DNA from: Gentiana macrophylla
Taxonomy: Eukaryota; Streptophyta; Magnoliopsida; Gentianales; Gentianaceae
Assembly: GCA_026214975.1 (NCBI GenBank)
Contig: JAOBSW010000279.1
Coordinates: 55,262-119,261, forward strand
Reading direction: 5' to 3'
Length of the DNA stretch: 64,000 nucleotides
Notes under the pieces: model-generated
The model's database searches: none
Seen by the model: only the letters and a program-made list of their open reading frames with translations
Told to the model about the DNA's origin: nothing
Shown here: piece by piece, positions 33,275 through 44,499 of the stretch
Layout of the letters: the number at the start of each line of letters is the position of its first letter
Position numbering within the stretch: position 1 is the first letter of the stretch
Translations under genes and position numbers: made by a program

Positions 33275-33838
33275 ATGTCTACATCTAGAACTAGAAGTTG
33301 GCTTACTCACACCCTGACTAATTGCTTACAAAATATATCTGATTTTCAGGATCAAATGATCGAAAGGTTCAGTGCGACAAATTTATATACAAATCCAGAA
33401 CCTCAACTCAGTGATGAAGTGAATACAAAATTCAATGTTCACATTAACAAATCTAGAGGAGTTCCATCACTAAGAGACCTCTCAAAAGAAGAAGGAATGG
33501 AGTTGTTGCAAGTGGTTGTTGATATAGAAGATTCATCACAGCAACAAAAGAGTGTACATTCAAATCCTAAAACTGCATCAAATCATCAAGGAAAGGTACA
33601 TTCTTCAAATCAGTTATCATTTGCTGAACTCAGTCTGAGAAACTCTGATCTTGTCAAGTTAACTGAAAAAATTACGTTGGAACTAAAATTAAAAGACAGA
33701 GAACTTGACAAAACAAAAGATTGGAATGAGTTTCTTGGCGAGGTGTCAAATCTATTTGAAAGATTAATTTCTAGTAAATTTGTCAAAAGCAATGATAATC
33801 CCCACCCCTACCAGGTCTTGAGACTTCAAAAAGTATAA
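33275..33838 (+). CDS. Unrecognised 187-residue ORF of family A
   Basis: The longest intact frame of the element starts 136 bases after the LTR. The product is hydrophilic. The N-part contains a helical segment (TNCLQNISDFQDQMIERF), the middle is serine/glutamine-rich, and the C-half is a charged, probably coiled-coil region (LVKLTEKITLELKLKDRELD). I see no cysteine knuckle, membrane segment or catalytic motif. It occupies the place of gag but has no feature of Gag that I recognise. It could be a divergent Gag, an element-specific protein, or the remnant of a larger ORF. Confidence 0.45.
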   Translation: MSTSRTRSWLTHTLTNCLQNISDFQDQMIERFSATNLYTNPEPQLSDEVNTKFNVHINKSRGVPSLRDLSKEEGMELLQVVVDIEDSSQQQKSVHSNPKTASNHQGKVHSSNQLSFAELSLRNSDLVKLTEKITLELKLKDRELDKTKDWNEFLGEVSNLFERLISSKFVKSNDNPHPYQVLRLQKV

Positions 33839-34370
33839 ACTTTAGAAATCAAGATCTTGGAAGATCTAGTGGATTACACAAGGAAACTAAAAATGTTAAA
33901 TCTAAAAGAATCCTTGTGAAATCAACTAAGATTGAAGCGTAATGGTTTATCGAGAAAAGAGTTGAGGCGGTTTAATTCTCTCAACAAAAAGCGAAAGTAA
34001 TGCTTGATAACTAACTCGGCCGGACCCAAAAGGTATGGGTACGAAGAAAACTTAAAGCTGTTTTGCAGGAAAAGTCGAGTTCACATTGCAAAATCCCTCG
34101 AAAAGCGACTTTATACAAAGCGAGAAGGCAAAAGGCGATGAAGGACAAATTGGTCAAAAGAAGTAAACTTTCGGCTACCATCGGCGTTTGGTGACATGAC
34201 AAATCACTCGAAGCCACGTGTTTATACGAAGAGAAAAAGTAGATGTACATCCCTACATAATCCCATTGATTATGACACGACTCTTATTTGAAAACGATTG
34301 CAAAACAAAATCTTGACGAAATCTTGATCACCCAAAATCAATCATTCAAGGATCCCTAACTCAAAAATCA
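33839..34370. other. Non-coding part of family A internal region
   Basis: No supported reading frame. The minus-strand frame at 34011-34250 has no domain and is probably chance. Confidence 0.4.
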
Positions 34371-35145
34371 ATGGAGCAATACAACATTGACGATGGAATC
34401 ACCACCAGCCTGGATAATTTCTGTCAAAGATTTTCAAACTCCAAGCTATCAACCCAGATTGTTAGCAAAATCAAAAAGATTCGGGGACTCGAAAACACAT
34501 TCGACACAAAGGTGGATACTTTATGCCCGAAACCATCGAGAGACTTCTACAAGAATCATTAATCACCTGCGAGAGAAAAAGCTTGAGGACAAGCTGTTCA
34601 AGATAAGAGCTTCACCGTTGATGAACAATTGCTTTCCCTAGTGTTTAGTCTTGGCGTAATTAGAGGATCTACATCTTTCACCTTTGGAAAGCAGAGAAAA
34701 GAACAAACTTTGGGGCGTCTTTGCAATCAACAAGAATGAGAAGAATCTTAGTGGATCTATCTATCATCGAAGCGAGAATTTGCATTTTTGGCGATCCTTA
34801 CGACAAAAATGTCATTGGTCATGCTAGGAATTTCTACACTCTTTCGATTGATAAACTAAAGGTGATCTCACGCCATTTGGTTTGGAGAGATTGGATTGGG
34901 CGAGTTTATTCTCAATCAGTTGATAAAGCAAATCTCAGGCGAAAATGAGAGAATCAAAGAAAGGAAGGAGATTCTTGGAGAAATGTTTCTCTCTTGAAAA
35001 AGGATTTACATATCTAGTGCAAAGGATACTAGATCATTTCTCCATTTCAAAATCTACACAAGCAGAAGTGGAACACAAATCGGTGTCCTTTGGGACAAAG
35101 AAAAGAAAAATCCTTGTTGATGAAGAATCAAGTGAAATCTGATTC
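34371..35145 (+). pseudogene. Family A conserved ORF domain, broken copy
   Basis: A frame starting MEQYNIDDGITTSLDNF runs to 34562 and continues through stops and shifts to about 35145. It aligns by eye with the intact minus-strand frame at 48455-48874: LDNF against LEQY, IVSKIKKIRGLENTFD against IATKIQKIKGLDDVFN, and, after a break, a VDEQLLSLVF / VTEDLIAEIF block followed by KQRKEQ / KEQKEK. The retained motif order in two diverged copies suggests a real protein. The I-V-E-LI-x-I-FGF block resembles the DNA-transposon-like domain found in many plant retroelement ORFs, but that is weak. Function unknown. Confidence 0.5.
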
Positions 35146-36330
35146 TAGTTCAAGTGAGGTTGTGAGTTTGGATGTGAGAACTTTGAAAGGCAGAGAAAGG
35201 ATGTGGAACAAGTTTCAAGCAAAAAAGCGGCGAGGGCGTAATTGAAATTGAGGATGGCGAAGAAAGCGAAGAAGCGAGTCGATAAATCGAAGAAAGTGAA
35301 TGTGAAGAAACTAAAGAAAGTGAAAGAGAATAAAGATTAATAAAATGAAGAAATTAAAGAGCTGATGGTGGCGAAGATAATGAATCTTCAAGCCCGAGTT
35401 GTATGGGAATACCTTGAAAAGCAGAGAGAAATTTGTGGAAGGCGTTGAATTTTGCGATCTTTGAGTATGAAAAAGGCCGGCGTGGTTCAAGATACTCAAG
35501 CGGCTCCTCATCGCAAGTTCATGAGGCATCCTGGCAGATTAACAGCGAAGAATCTCAACCTCCTGAAGCATAGCGAAGAAAAAGCTGAAAGGATGGGAAG
35601 AGACCATTGAAAGTGTGATGCAAACTCTACTGGCTGACTCTTTGAATTACATGATTTCATTTGAAGATCACATTTCTCGGTCTATTCGAATACTCAACCT
35701 CATCACCCTCGTAGATTATTTGAAGATTGCTATAAACATCCTCAAACAAGGGGAAAATAAAGCTAGAGATGAAGTTGAAGGTAATCTGTCATCCCACCTT
35801 TGAAAAGGCCTATGCCCTACAATTGATTGAAGAACAAGATGAACAAATAGAATCTGATCTACAGACCATTGATCTGCTATCTACTCGAAGGAATGAAGAA
35901 GCAATTGACACTCTGTTTGAGGAATTGATTAAAAGAAAGACCTTCGTTGAAACCTGAACTGAAGAAGATGAAGATAATGCAGTTCAAGTTGTGCTGAGCA
36001 TCAGGAAGAAACTTGTAACCTGTATCAGATTGCAAGAGGGTCTACAAGCAGCAAAAGACAGAGGGACAAGAAATAAGGGGGAAGCTGAACCAGAAAGGGA
36101 AGATGAAAAGGAACCAGAAAGAAAAACTGAAAAAGAAAAACTTAATCTCATTTCGGATGAAGAAGAAAAACTGATGGAAGAGGAAATCAAGGAAATTCTG
36201 ATCAAGCTCAAGAACAAAGACAATGAAGAGGCTAATCGCTTGATCAGAGAATATCTGGAGATCAAGCCTAGATATGGCGAATCTGTTGAATAAGGGAAAC
36301 AAAGAAGGCTTATGGAAACAAAAAGGAGCA
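35146..36330 (+). pseudogene. Charged helical C-terminal region of the family A ORF
   Basis: Broken + strand frames (35615-35803, 35769-35957, 35991-36293) encode strongly charged, helix-rich sequence. Examples are EEEIKEILIKLKNKDNEEAN and LIREYLEIKPRY near the end, with KE-rich stretches before. This resembles the C-terminal coiled-coil part of the family C ORF in style, not in sequence. The stop at 36293 lies about 225 bases before the polypurine tract. No enzymatic motif is present. Confidence 0.45.
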
Positions 36331-36517
36331 TTTTTCTTGGTGAAAAGATATTGGCTCTTGAAAAAGAGAAGTTGTAATTTTATTCAGTTATAACTCAGTT
36401 TGTTTCATTTTGAATCTTGTAATAAACTTGGCTGTTCTAGTTTGCTATCTTAATTTGTTTTGTTATGATTTCTTGCACTATTCTTTTATTATTGCTTTTA
36501 GGGAGGGTTATGATACA

Positions 36518-36536
36518 TCATCAAAAAGTGGGAAAT
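36518..36536 (+). other. Polypurine tract of family A element
   Basis: CATCAAAAAGTGGGAAAT directly before the second LTR at 36537. Confidence 0.85.
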
Positions 36537-37282
36537 TGTTGGAAATATTATTTATGTTTTGATGATGATTCGTCACGAAATTAGACAAATCACTTACAAC
36601 CCATGATGATGAAGTCGTAACTAACTGTTATAGTGCATAATGAAACAAGAAGCAAGAAATGTCTAGAGATAAATGTATAAGTTCTATCTAGAGTCTGAAC
36701 CTTGTATAGGTTGTTTCAGACAAGCATTGTAATAGAATAGGAACTAGCGACAATTTGAGTCACAACAAGAAAAGCGAGTTATAGTAAGAAAAGCTGAATA
36801 TGCACATGAAGGCGAGGTTCAAACTCGGTTATGCTAGAGCCCGAAGAAGATAAGTTATTTGAGGACACTGAGACTCAGTTGGCTTATCTAGAAGGCCCGA
36901 AGAACGCGAGGACCACAGACTCGATTACATAAAATTGAAGCCGAGGTGGCAAACTCGGTTAGAAGGCTGATTAAGTCGTGACTATAAGTCGAGATTGAGC
37001 AAGTCTGTGGTGACACTGGCGAGTTATAGATCATGTAAAAGCGAATAATCTTAAAGACAAAGATTATCGATTACACGAATAAGAAGAAAGTGATTGGTGT
37101 ACTCTGACTTAGTCAATTGAAGTCAGATATTAAGTATACAAGGTACTAAGTTTTGAAGAAGAGTAGAAAACTGAGTTAAGGCCTTGTTAAATTTAAACCG
37201 ACTATACGAAAAAGATCGTACATGTGAGCGTTGGCTAAGCGACAAGTGTAGCGGCTACAAGAAGCTAGTGACCGTTACATCA
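36537..37282 (+). repeat. 3' LTR of family A element, truncated at the Athila junction
   Basis: It matches the first 746 bp of the LTR at 31394 and stops after CGTTACATCA. The remaining roughly 1 kb, including the TATA box and the LTR end, is not found on the far side of the Athila element. Confidence 0.9.
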
Positions 37283-37283
37283 T

Positions 37284-38883
37284 CGATGGAGGTCAAGTTA
37301 AATTATTAACTCGAGACCTACTAACCCACTAGCAAGAGAACTAGGTTCAATTGTAGTATAGCTGACCAGACAGAGTCGAGGTCGATCCCACGAGAGACTC
37401 GGCACAAATTAAACACAACTTACTTTATCAGACTTAAATTGAAAGGGCGGTCTACGACCAACTAAATGCTGTAAATAAAATAGCGACAACCACAAGACAC
37501 AAAATACCACAAAGACAAATCAAAGACTACTAAAACACGGATAATACGGTTGATATTATCTAGACAAATAGTATTGATTACGCTAGTAGATCATAACTCC
37601 CCCATGTGAATTAGGTTGATAACGAGACAAAACAAACGTTCAAGATTAATTATTATGACTACGGGAGTCATCCCCTAAGGTAGATTTAGCTCCGGTTAGG
37701 CCATCTAAATCATCGTGCCTCCATTACGTGACTTCGCTTTTTAATGCCTCCATCTCATATAACTTCTGACACAATTATGTAACTAGGGATGCCGGTATAA
37801 ACCGTAACCTCATCTAAGCAACATTCCTATGGTTAGGCGTACTTCTTAGATGCCGATTCAATCTATATCCTAAGTAACAATCACTTTTTGAGTTTCATGT
37901 TAAATTATGATGACGAATAATTAAGTTGATCGGAGTTTAATTGCTCGTTTAAATTCCAAATCAGAGAATCGACGAGTCGAAGCCGATCATGATATTGCCC
38001 TACACCTTGCCACACTCGGTCGATCGAACGACAGGCTTCGGGGCACCGAGTGACACGTCTTCAGGTCGACCGAACACGCTCGCGTGTCGGAACAAATCAT
38101 GATTACTTCGTAACGTTTCTAACCTAAACACATGGGTTCGTAAATAAATCTACATCATTTAATCAATACAAATAAAACTACTCCATAATAAGATATATCA
38201 GATCTACAAATAAAGATTGCATAATTGAATAGTCATACCCTCAAGGCGAGAGTGACTCCCACTCTTTAATGCGCCCCTAATCGGAGAGTCCAGCGAATCC
38301 ACAATGAACGAACATAAAGAAAAGAAAACTTAAAACTAAAACTTAAATTGCATAAATTGTTTTGTGTTGTAGTGGTGTGTCTTCTCAATTTAAGTAGTCA
38401 TTGCTTATATAGGAGTTGTAGCCGACATAGGAGAATCTGGAAGATTGACACGCATTTATCACCTTAGGCTTGGGTGACCGAACCGTTACGCTCGGTCGAC
38501 CGAATGGCATGGTTTTCGGTCGACTCGAGCCACCTTCTCTACGCGCTTTCAATTTGGCTCCGCTCGACTTGTTCCCCACTTCACTCGCGTTTGTGCCGAT
38601 CCGATTAATCTTTTCTTCAATGCTCCGATTTTCTTCTCTTTATCTTGAGATCTCCGATTGTGTGATAATTATCTTCCCGATTTATCATGATCCGCAAAAT
38701 CAGCATTTATCACACAATTAATTGCTCTTTTATAATAAAACAAATAAATACCAATTATCATATTAATAATCACTTATCATTAAATAATAAATATAAACAC
38801 GTGATTAAATATGAAATATATATAATTGACTCGATTTAAGGTTATAATTGATGACATAAATAGGTATATTTTAACCGTCATCA
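37284..38883 (-). repeat. 3' LTR of the Athila-type element
   Basis: It pairs with 46286-47877. The first bases read CGATGGAGGTC here and TGATGGAGGTC in the partner, so the terminal T has changed. It ends CCGTCATCA. A TATATAAG box lies at 38404-38411 on the minus strand. Several TCGGTCGACCGA-like palindromes lie at about 38010-38095 and 38475-38530. Confidence 0.92.
38404..38411 (-). promoter_or_regulatory. TATA box in Athila 3' LTR
   Basis: TATATAAG on the minus strand; the equivalent in the other LTR is at 47400-47407. Confidence 0.5.
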
Positions 38884-40230
38884 AAATGCCTCACTTAAAC
38901 TTTGCTTCGTCCGAACAAAGCATCAATAAGTCATTCCCCAAGACAACATTTTCTGTGGTCAACTCATACTTACACAAGAAACCCGAGTCAACTCATACCA
39001 GTCATGCTCATAAGATAAACATTATCCACTACTCGCTATGAATCGAAGTGATTTGTGTGCATGTGCGTTGGTTTTATATAAATGTAGCCAGATTTAGAGT
39101 TTATGCAGACTTCATATCTAAATTCACCAACATCAGCATTCATACTTCTTATGCCTCGCAATGGTTAAAGCACTAGAACAATAAGCAAGAGCGTATCTAT
39201 AGGGTTTTTGGACTTGGAGACCAGTACTACTCAAGCCTCTAAAAATTAATATTTTCAATTTTTGCATATGTTTCAATACTACTAATCTCAAGGAAGAAAA
39301 CTTTTTAATGAGTATCTCCTATCTTAGATCATGCATAGCACCGAATATTACCACAAGCGCAGGCTACTTTGGTAATTTTTCTACAAGCCAGTGTTTTAAT
39401 GCATTGTCAAAACACAGTGCACGCCCCAAGCTTATTACTCCGCTCTTGTTGGCTAGAAGATCGAATACATTAGTCGACAAATATCGACATTAGGTCCTCA
39501 TAACCACTTATCTACGCATTGTACACATACTTCTTTCAATTATAACTCATGCGGTACTAAGCGATTCACATGTCGAGTAATTGAACAATACCTAACTACT
39601 TGCAATTGTTGGCATGAATATCCTTAAGTCTACTAACAATTTATCGCAAAAGTATAATATGACTACGTACTCACGCAACTTGGTTCATGTCCTATTAATT
39701 CTAAGTATAAGAACTTCACAAGTTTAAGGGTACGAATTAAACAACTTGGCATTTATCCATAAAAATTTTAAAATTTGGCTCAATATTGTCTCAGTGTACC
39801 GTTTCCCTTGACTGCAACATATAGCACAATATACATATATATATAGCTAAGTCCCCTGCCCCCCACTTAAACATGGCATTGTCCTCAATGACAAAAATAA
39901 ATGAGAGTTCAAGATGAAAGACTTAGCTCTGGAAACGGCTCCCAAGTAAAGGAACAATATCGGAGTAATCATCGGCACAACGTGGAGAGAGACACATCCT
40001 CGTATAAACAAACAAGCTCCACTTAAATCGTCAAATACCATGTCTATGGAAGTTATAAAATAATGTGGCAAGAATTAGATATAGATATCTAAAAACAGCT
40101 TTAAGCCACTTTACTTTATACGCCAGAGGACAAGACCAAAAGGATTTAAACCTAAATAAAAAACTCACATGACGGCTATCAGGAAAAACCTCGCTTATTC
40201 AACTTAGACTCGGATCATGGCGAGATAAAA
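38884..40230 (-). mobile_element. Athila spacer between integrase and 3' LTR
   Basis: No supported gene. A purine-rich segment near 39855-39880 (minus strand AAGTGGGGGGCAGGGGA) resembles an internal polypurine tract, and a weaker one (TTTAAGTGAGGCATTTT) precedes the LTR at about 38884-38900. An envelope-like ORF would be expected here in a complete Athila element but I cannot recognise one. Confidence 0.5.
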
Positions 40231-40235
40231 AAACC

Positions 40236-41421
40236 GTGATAGGCGCATGTTACTTTATTAAAAAGAAAAACAAAAAGATAGTTATAGGTAGTAGTTCTAA
40301 ATTTAAAGTCGCTAGCTCGACTCACTCAAGATGGTTTATTCATAGACAGTGGTCCTCGAGGTACAAGACTTCCTCCTCGACCTCTGGGCGGCAGCCCGTG
40401 ATAATGCTTAATACGATGTCCATTGACCACAAACTGGACTCGCCTTTGAAATTGAATAATTCCACCGCCTCAGGAAGGAAAAACTCGTTGTACTTGAAAT
40501 GGGCCACACCATCTTGATTTTAACTTGCCCGGAAAGAGCCTTAAGCGCGAGTTGTGCAGGAGAACCAGATCACCCTCTTGAAAGGTCCTATCTAGAATCT
40601 TTTGTCATGGAACTTCTTCGTGCGCGCCTTGAAAATTTTGGCATTCTCGTATGCCTCTAAACGAAACTCCTCCAGCGAGTTAATTCTAACATCCTCTTCT
40701 CACCGGCCAACGCCTCATCAAAATTTAGCATTCGTGTTGCCCACATGGCCCGGTGCTCCAGCCTCCACAGTAGATGACATGCTTTTCCAAAAACAATCCT
40801 ATACGGTGACATTCCAATCGAGGTTTTATATGCAAATCCTATATGCCCATAAAGCGTCGCCTAAACGTAACGACCAATCCTTCCTAGTTGTATTGACGCT
40901 TTCTCTAGATACGCTTGATTTCTCGATTGGTGACTTCTACATCGCCCACTAGTTTGGGGTGATATGCGGTTGCTAGCTTATGTCGAACCCCATACTTAAT
41001 CATCAGCCTTTCAAAAGGTTTATTACAAAAATGACTACCATTATCGCTATAATCGCCTCAAGCGCCCCAAACCTTGTAAAATATTCTTTTTCAAGAATCT
41101 AACCACAACCCTAGCATCGTTAGTAGGGGAAGCAATGGCTTCAACCCATTTGGATACATAATCAACAAAGAACTAAGATGTATCGGTTAGATAATGATGA
41201 AGTGAAGGGCCCAACTAAATCTATTCCCAAACATCAAAAAGTTCTACTTCTAAGATACTCTTGAGTGGCATCTCATTCCTCCGAGAAATATTACCTGTCA
41301 TTTGACAAGCATGACATCCTCTTGCATATTGGTGTGCATCCTTAAACAATGTCGGCCAATAAAACCGCATTGGAGGACCTTGGCGCAGCTTTATCTCCCC
41401 GTGAGTGTCCTCCAACTTCAT
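40236..41421 (-). pseudogene. Athila integrase (broken frame)
   Basis: The zinc finger and entry to the core are in the open piece at 41221-41421: FYWPTLFKDAHQYARGCHAC, then TGNISRRNEMPLKSILEVEL, typical of Athila/Tat integrases. The catalytic core follows at about 40900-41220 on the minus strand (YVSKWVEAIAS, DNGSHFCNKPFERL, YHPKL) with shifts. The C-terminal part near 40240-40520 holds a GPF-V-RV-P-G segment and NGHRIKHY. It would insert the element DNA into chromosomes. It is not functional as read. Confidence 0.85.
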
Positions 41422-41750
41422 ACGAATGACAATGCTTCAGGATATCATTATACTCTTCCTCGGGCACACATCTTCGAAAAACATTATCAGATCCTAGCTT
41501 AAACAAATAAGGCTCATCCCAATAATAGTGTCTAAGATCTTTAAAGAATTTTTTCCTTTCTTGGACAAAGTGAGATTCGTAAGGTGTACTTTATGGAGAG
41601 ATAATTGACAAACAAACTAAACCACGGTTGTTTCTTCTCCTTCACCACCTCTATTCACAAGAAACGCAAAGACAATCATCATGTCCTCCGATGGTGGTGA
41701 TGGAGAAAAGTTGTTCATCGTGAAAAGATTCTCCTATTTCGTGCAATTCC

Positions 41751-42080
41751 TCACCATCCTCTAACCGTAAGCGACAGATGATCGGCCACCACGTTCTCAC
41801 TTCCTTTCTTATCTCGGATTTCTACGCCAAATTCTTGCAAGCAGAGAATCCATCTCAACAGCCTCGGCTTTGAATCTTGCTTTGCTAGGAGATACTTAAG
41901 AGCCGCATGGTCGGCCCCATAGTTGACTTTAGATCCTACTAAGCACGATCTAAACTTGTCAAAAGCAAAGATAACGGCCAAAAGCTCCTTCTCCGTTGTG
42001 GCGTAATTTCTTTGGGCAAAGCATTCAAAGTCCGCTTGCATAATAAATGGGCCTAAAATCTTATCCTTTCTTTGACCCAA
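41751..42080 (-). pseudogene. Athila RNase H
   Basis: A 109-residue open piece covers most of an Athila-type RNase H: the [20 protein letters not shown] helix with the catalytic Glu, and [20 protein letters not shown], where the usual Thr-Asp-His-Ala reads GADHA, followed by [20 protein letters not shown] and ENVVADHLS. The upstream part with the first catalytic Asp lies beyond a frameshift near 42080. Confidence 0.88.
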
Positions 42081-43110
42081 AGCGGCGCCAACAAAGAAGT
42101 GTCACTTGCATCACACATCGCTTCAAACGGAAGATCCCAATCCGGGTGCGACTAGGACGGTGCAAGAATCAATCTACTTTTTATTTCGTTGAAGGCTTTT
42201 ATGCACTCATTAGAAAACACGAATGGTACATCCTTGGCCAATAATTCGGTAAGAGGTCTCAGAGATTAGGAAAATCCTTGATAAACCTACGATAAAATCC
42301 GGGCGTGGCCTAAAAACCTCGCAAAGTTTTAAGATTAAGAGGTGGAGGTAGTTTCTCGATCACCTCGACTTTAGCTCTATCCACCTCTATACCGTTCTTG
42401 GATATGCGGTGACCTAGTACTATCCCTTCAGAACCATCAAATGACACTTCTCCCGCTTAAGCACAAGATTAGTCTCTTCACATCTCTTCAACACTGTACT
42501 AGATGTGTGAGACATGAATCAAATCGCCTCCAAATACGGAGAAGTCATCCATAAAGATTTCCAAGAAATCTTCCACCATGTCCGCAAACAAGTGACATCA
42601 TACACCGCTGAAATGTCGCGGGCGTTGTACAATCCAAATGGCATTCGATTATAAGCAAATGTCCCATATGGGCATGTAAATGTCGTTTTTCACGATCCTC
42701 GGTGAGATGTGGATTTGATAGTATCCCTAATACCCGCCAAGAAAACAATAGAAAGCATGCCCGCCGCTCTCGAGCATTTGATCGATGAAGGGAAGAGGAA
42801 AGTGGTCCTTACGAAGTTGCGCCATTTAGTTTCCTAAAGTCTATGCACACTCGATGACCGTGATTAGCCTCACAGAATTAACTCATTCAACTCATTGGCT
42901 TGCACCGTCAATCCTCCTTCTTGGGAACTACGTGGATAGGGCTTACCCATTCGCTATCAAGAATTGGAAATATAATTCCCATTTCTAGCATTTTTATAAC
43001 CTCATCCCTAACCACGCCCTTTAATTGCGGGTTAAACGCCTCCGAGGTTGTGCAACCGCTTTTTTCGTGATCCACGGAGATCTTGTGCATACATACGCTA
43101 GACTAATGCC
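42081..43110 (-). pseudogene. Athila reverse transcriptase (broken frame)
   Basis: The start of RT is at 42908-43090 (LEMGIIFPILDSEWVSPIHV, VPKKED). The palm is at about 42540-42760: GYSGYYQIHI and ATFQRCMMS, then, one frame away, FLEIFMDDFSVFGG with the catalytic Asp pair intact near 42548. The thumb (LGHRISKNGIEVDRAKVE) follows at about 42300-42450. At least four frameshifts or stops separate these. Confidence 0.85.
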
Positions 43111-43559
43111 CTTGACGCCGCCTATGGTCCATCCAAATGCTCCGCGGTACTCTCTCGTAACTCTCATTAGTTTCTCCTCTTGTAAGTCCGTCAAGGATGA
43201 AGATATAATTAGCGGCAAAGTCTCATCTTGAAGAAATACATACTTCAAATTCGCAGGAAGAGGTTTTAAAGTCAAATTTGTGGGAGGTTCTTCCAAAGAA
43301 GTCTTGACTTTTGACCGGTGAGTTTGAGTTCAAAGTATTTATGCCACGCTGGTCTATGATAGAATCTTTCAATCTCCGCAAAGACTTACTTCCCTCTAGG
43401 TGCCTTGGGATTCCTCTACTACATCCCCGGCCATATCATCTTCTCCTCCTCACTACTTATGTACTTGACTTCATCCTCTTCTTCCAAGACAAAGATCCAA
43501 GAAATCCTTGATACTTTCATGTTGTTGAAATTTTGAACGATCCTATCGATGGAATCCAA

Positions 43560-43995
43560 CATGAAACATGCATCTTCTCCATCATCAAAGTTGCTTCATA
43601 AGATCAAAGACATTGAATGCAACTCTCTCTTCATTCACTCTTAATACCAACTCGCCTTTGTAAACATCAATTAGCGTTTCTACTAGTGGCCATGAAAGGT
43701 CTCCCTAAAATCAATGGCACTTGTGAGTTAGCTTCCATATCTAATACCACAAAGTCGGCACAGGAATACAAACTTTTCAACCCTAACTAGCACATCCTCA
43801 ACCACCCCACACGGTTCCTTGACGTAACGGTCAGCTAACTGCAGTGTGATTGAGGTCTTCTTAAGATCTTTCATGCCTAGTTTCCAAAAATAGATAGTGG
43901 CATTAGGTTCACACTTGCTCCTAGATCACACAAAGCTTTGTTCGCACATACGCTACCTATGGTGCAGGAATGAGAAAACTTCCCGGATCTTTGCA
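43560..43995 (-). pseudogene. Athila aspartic protease region
   Basis: In shifting minus-strand frames I can follow FWKLGMKDLKKTSITLQLAD, RYVKEPCGVVEDVLVRVEKF and a final LI..YKGEL-like block, which is the Athila protease and its C-flank. The catalytic D-G-A segment just before (near 43925-43945) is degraded and cannot be read cleanly. The region between protease and RT (43021-43296) is open and matches the Athila linker (NLTLKPLPANLKYVFL). Confidence 0.75.
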
Positions 43996-44499
43996 TTTCG
44001 GGGTAACTTATGTTGAAGAATGGCCGAGCACTCCTCATTAAGGCATATGGTCTCTAAATCTAGAAGTTTCCTTTTAGTGGAGACGGCGCCTTTTAAAACT
44101 TGGTGTACTCAGCATTTCACCTAGTGCTTCAACTAGGGGTATATTGATTTGCAACTTACTAAACATATCCACTTAACTTCTTATACCTCTTATTATCAAA
44201 CTTAGGTTTCGGCTTTGGTGGAGGATAAGGTAGAGTTGAAGGATCGACATCAAGTGAAAATTGGGTACTTATTATCAAAAAGTTCAACTACAGGCCAAGA
44301 GGTTCTTTATATGTTTTTGCTCTCGAGCAAAGATTCGGAAGTATTAGTCTCATTGCTTGGCTCACCATCCTTATTCTTTGTGGCTTTTCTTGCAGGATGG
44401 TGGAGTTACTTTTTTCCACTTCTTGTCATGATCGCATTCAAATCTTTAGGGGTTCTCGGTGTTGCTTGGCAACCCTCCAGGAGGTCTAGTTGAGACTTG

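Larger units (their letters stand above)
31394..37282 (+). mobile_element. Family A LTR element lacking pol (first copy)
   Basis: 5' LTR 31394-33139, primer site, about 3.4 kb of internal sequence, polypurine tract, and the first 746 bp of the 3' LTR, which is cut by the Athila element. No protease, RT, RNase H or integrase motif is visible in the internal region; only short or broken frames without known domains remain. This is the layout of a large non-autonomous LTR element. The element lies inside the internal region of the family C element, so it is younger than that one and older than the Athila junction. Confidence 0.8.

Noticed and set aside
36042..36331. Phe- and Ser-rich minus-strand frames that look membrane-like
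   Set aside because: They are antisense to the Glu/Lys-rich + strand region of family A; apparent hydrophobicity comes from reading GAA/AAG codons in reverse.
38884..40230. Possible envelope-like ORF of the Athila element
   Set aside because: Expected at this position, but every frame is short and none shows a signal peptide or membrane segment that I trust.
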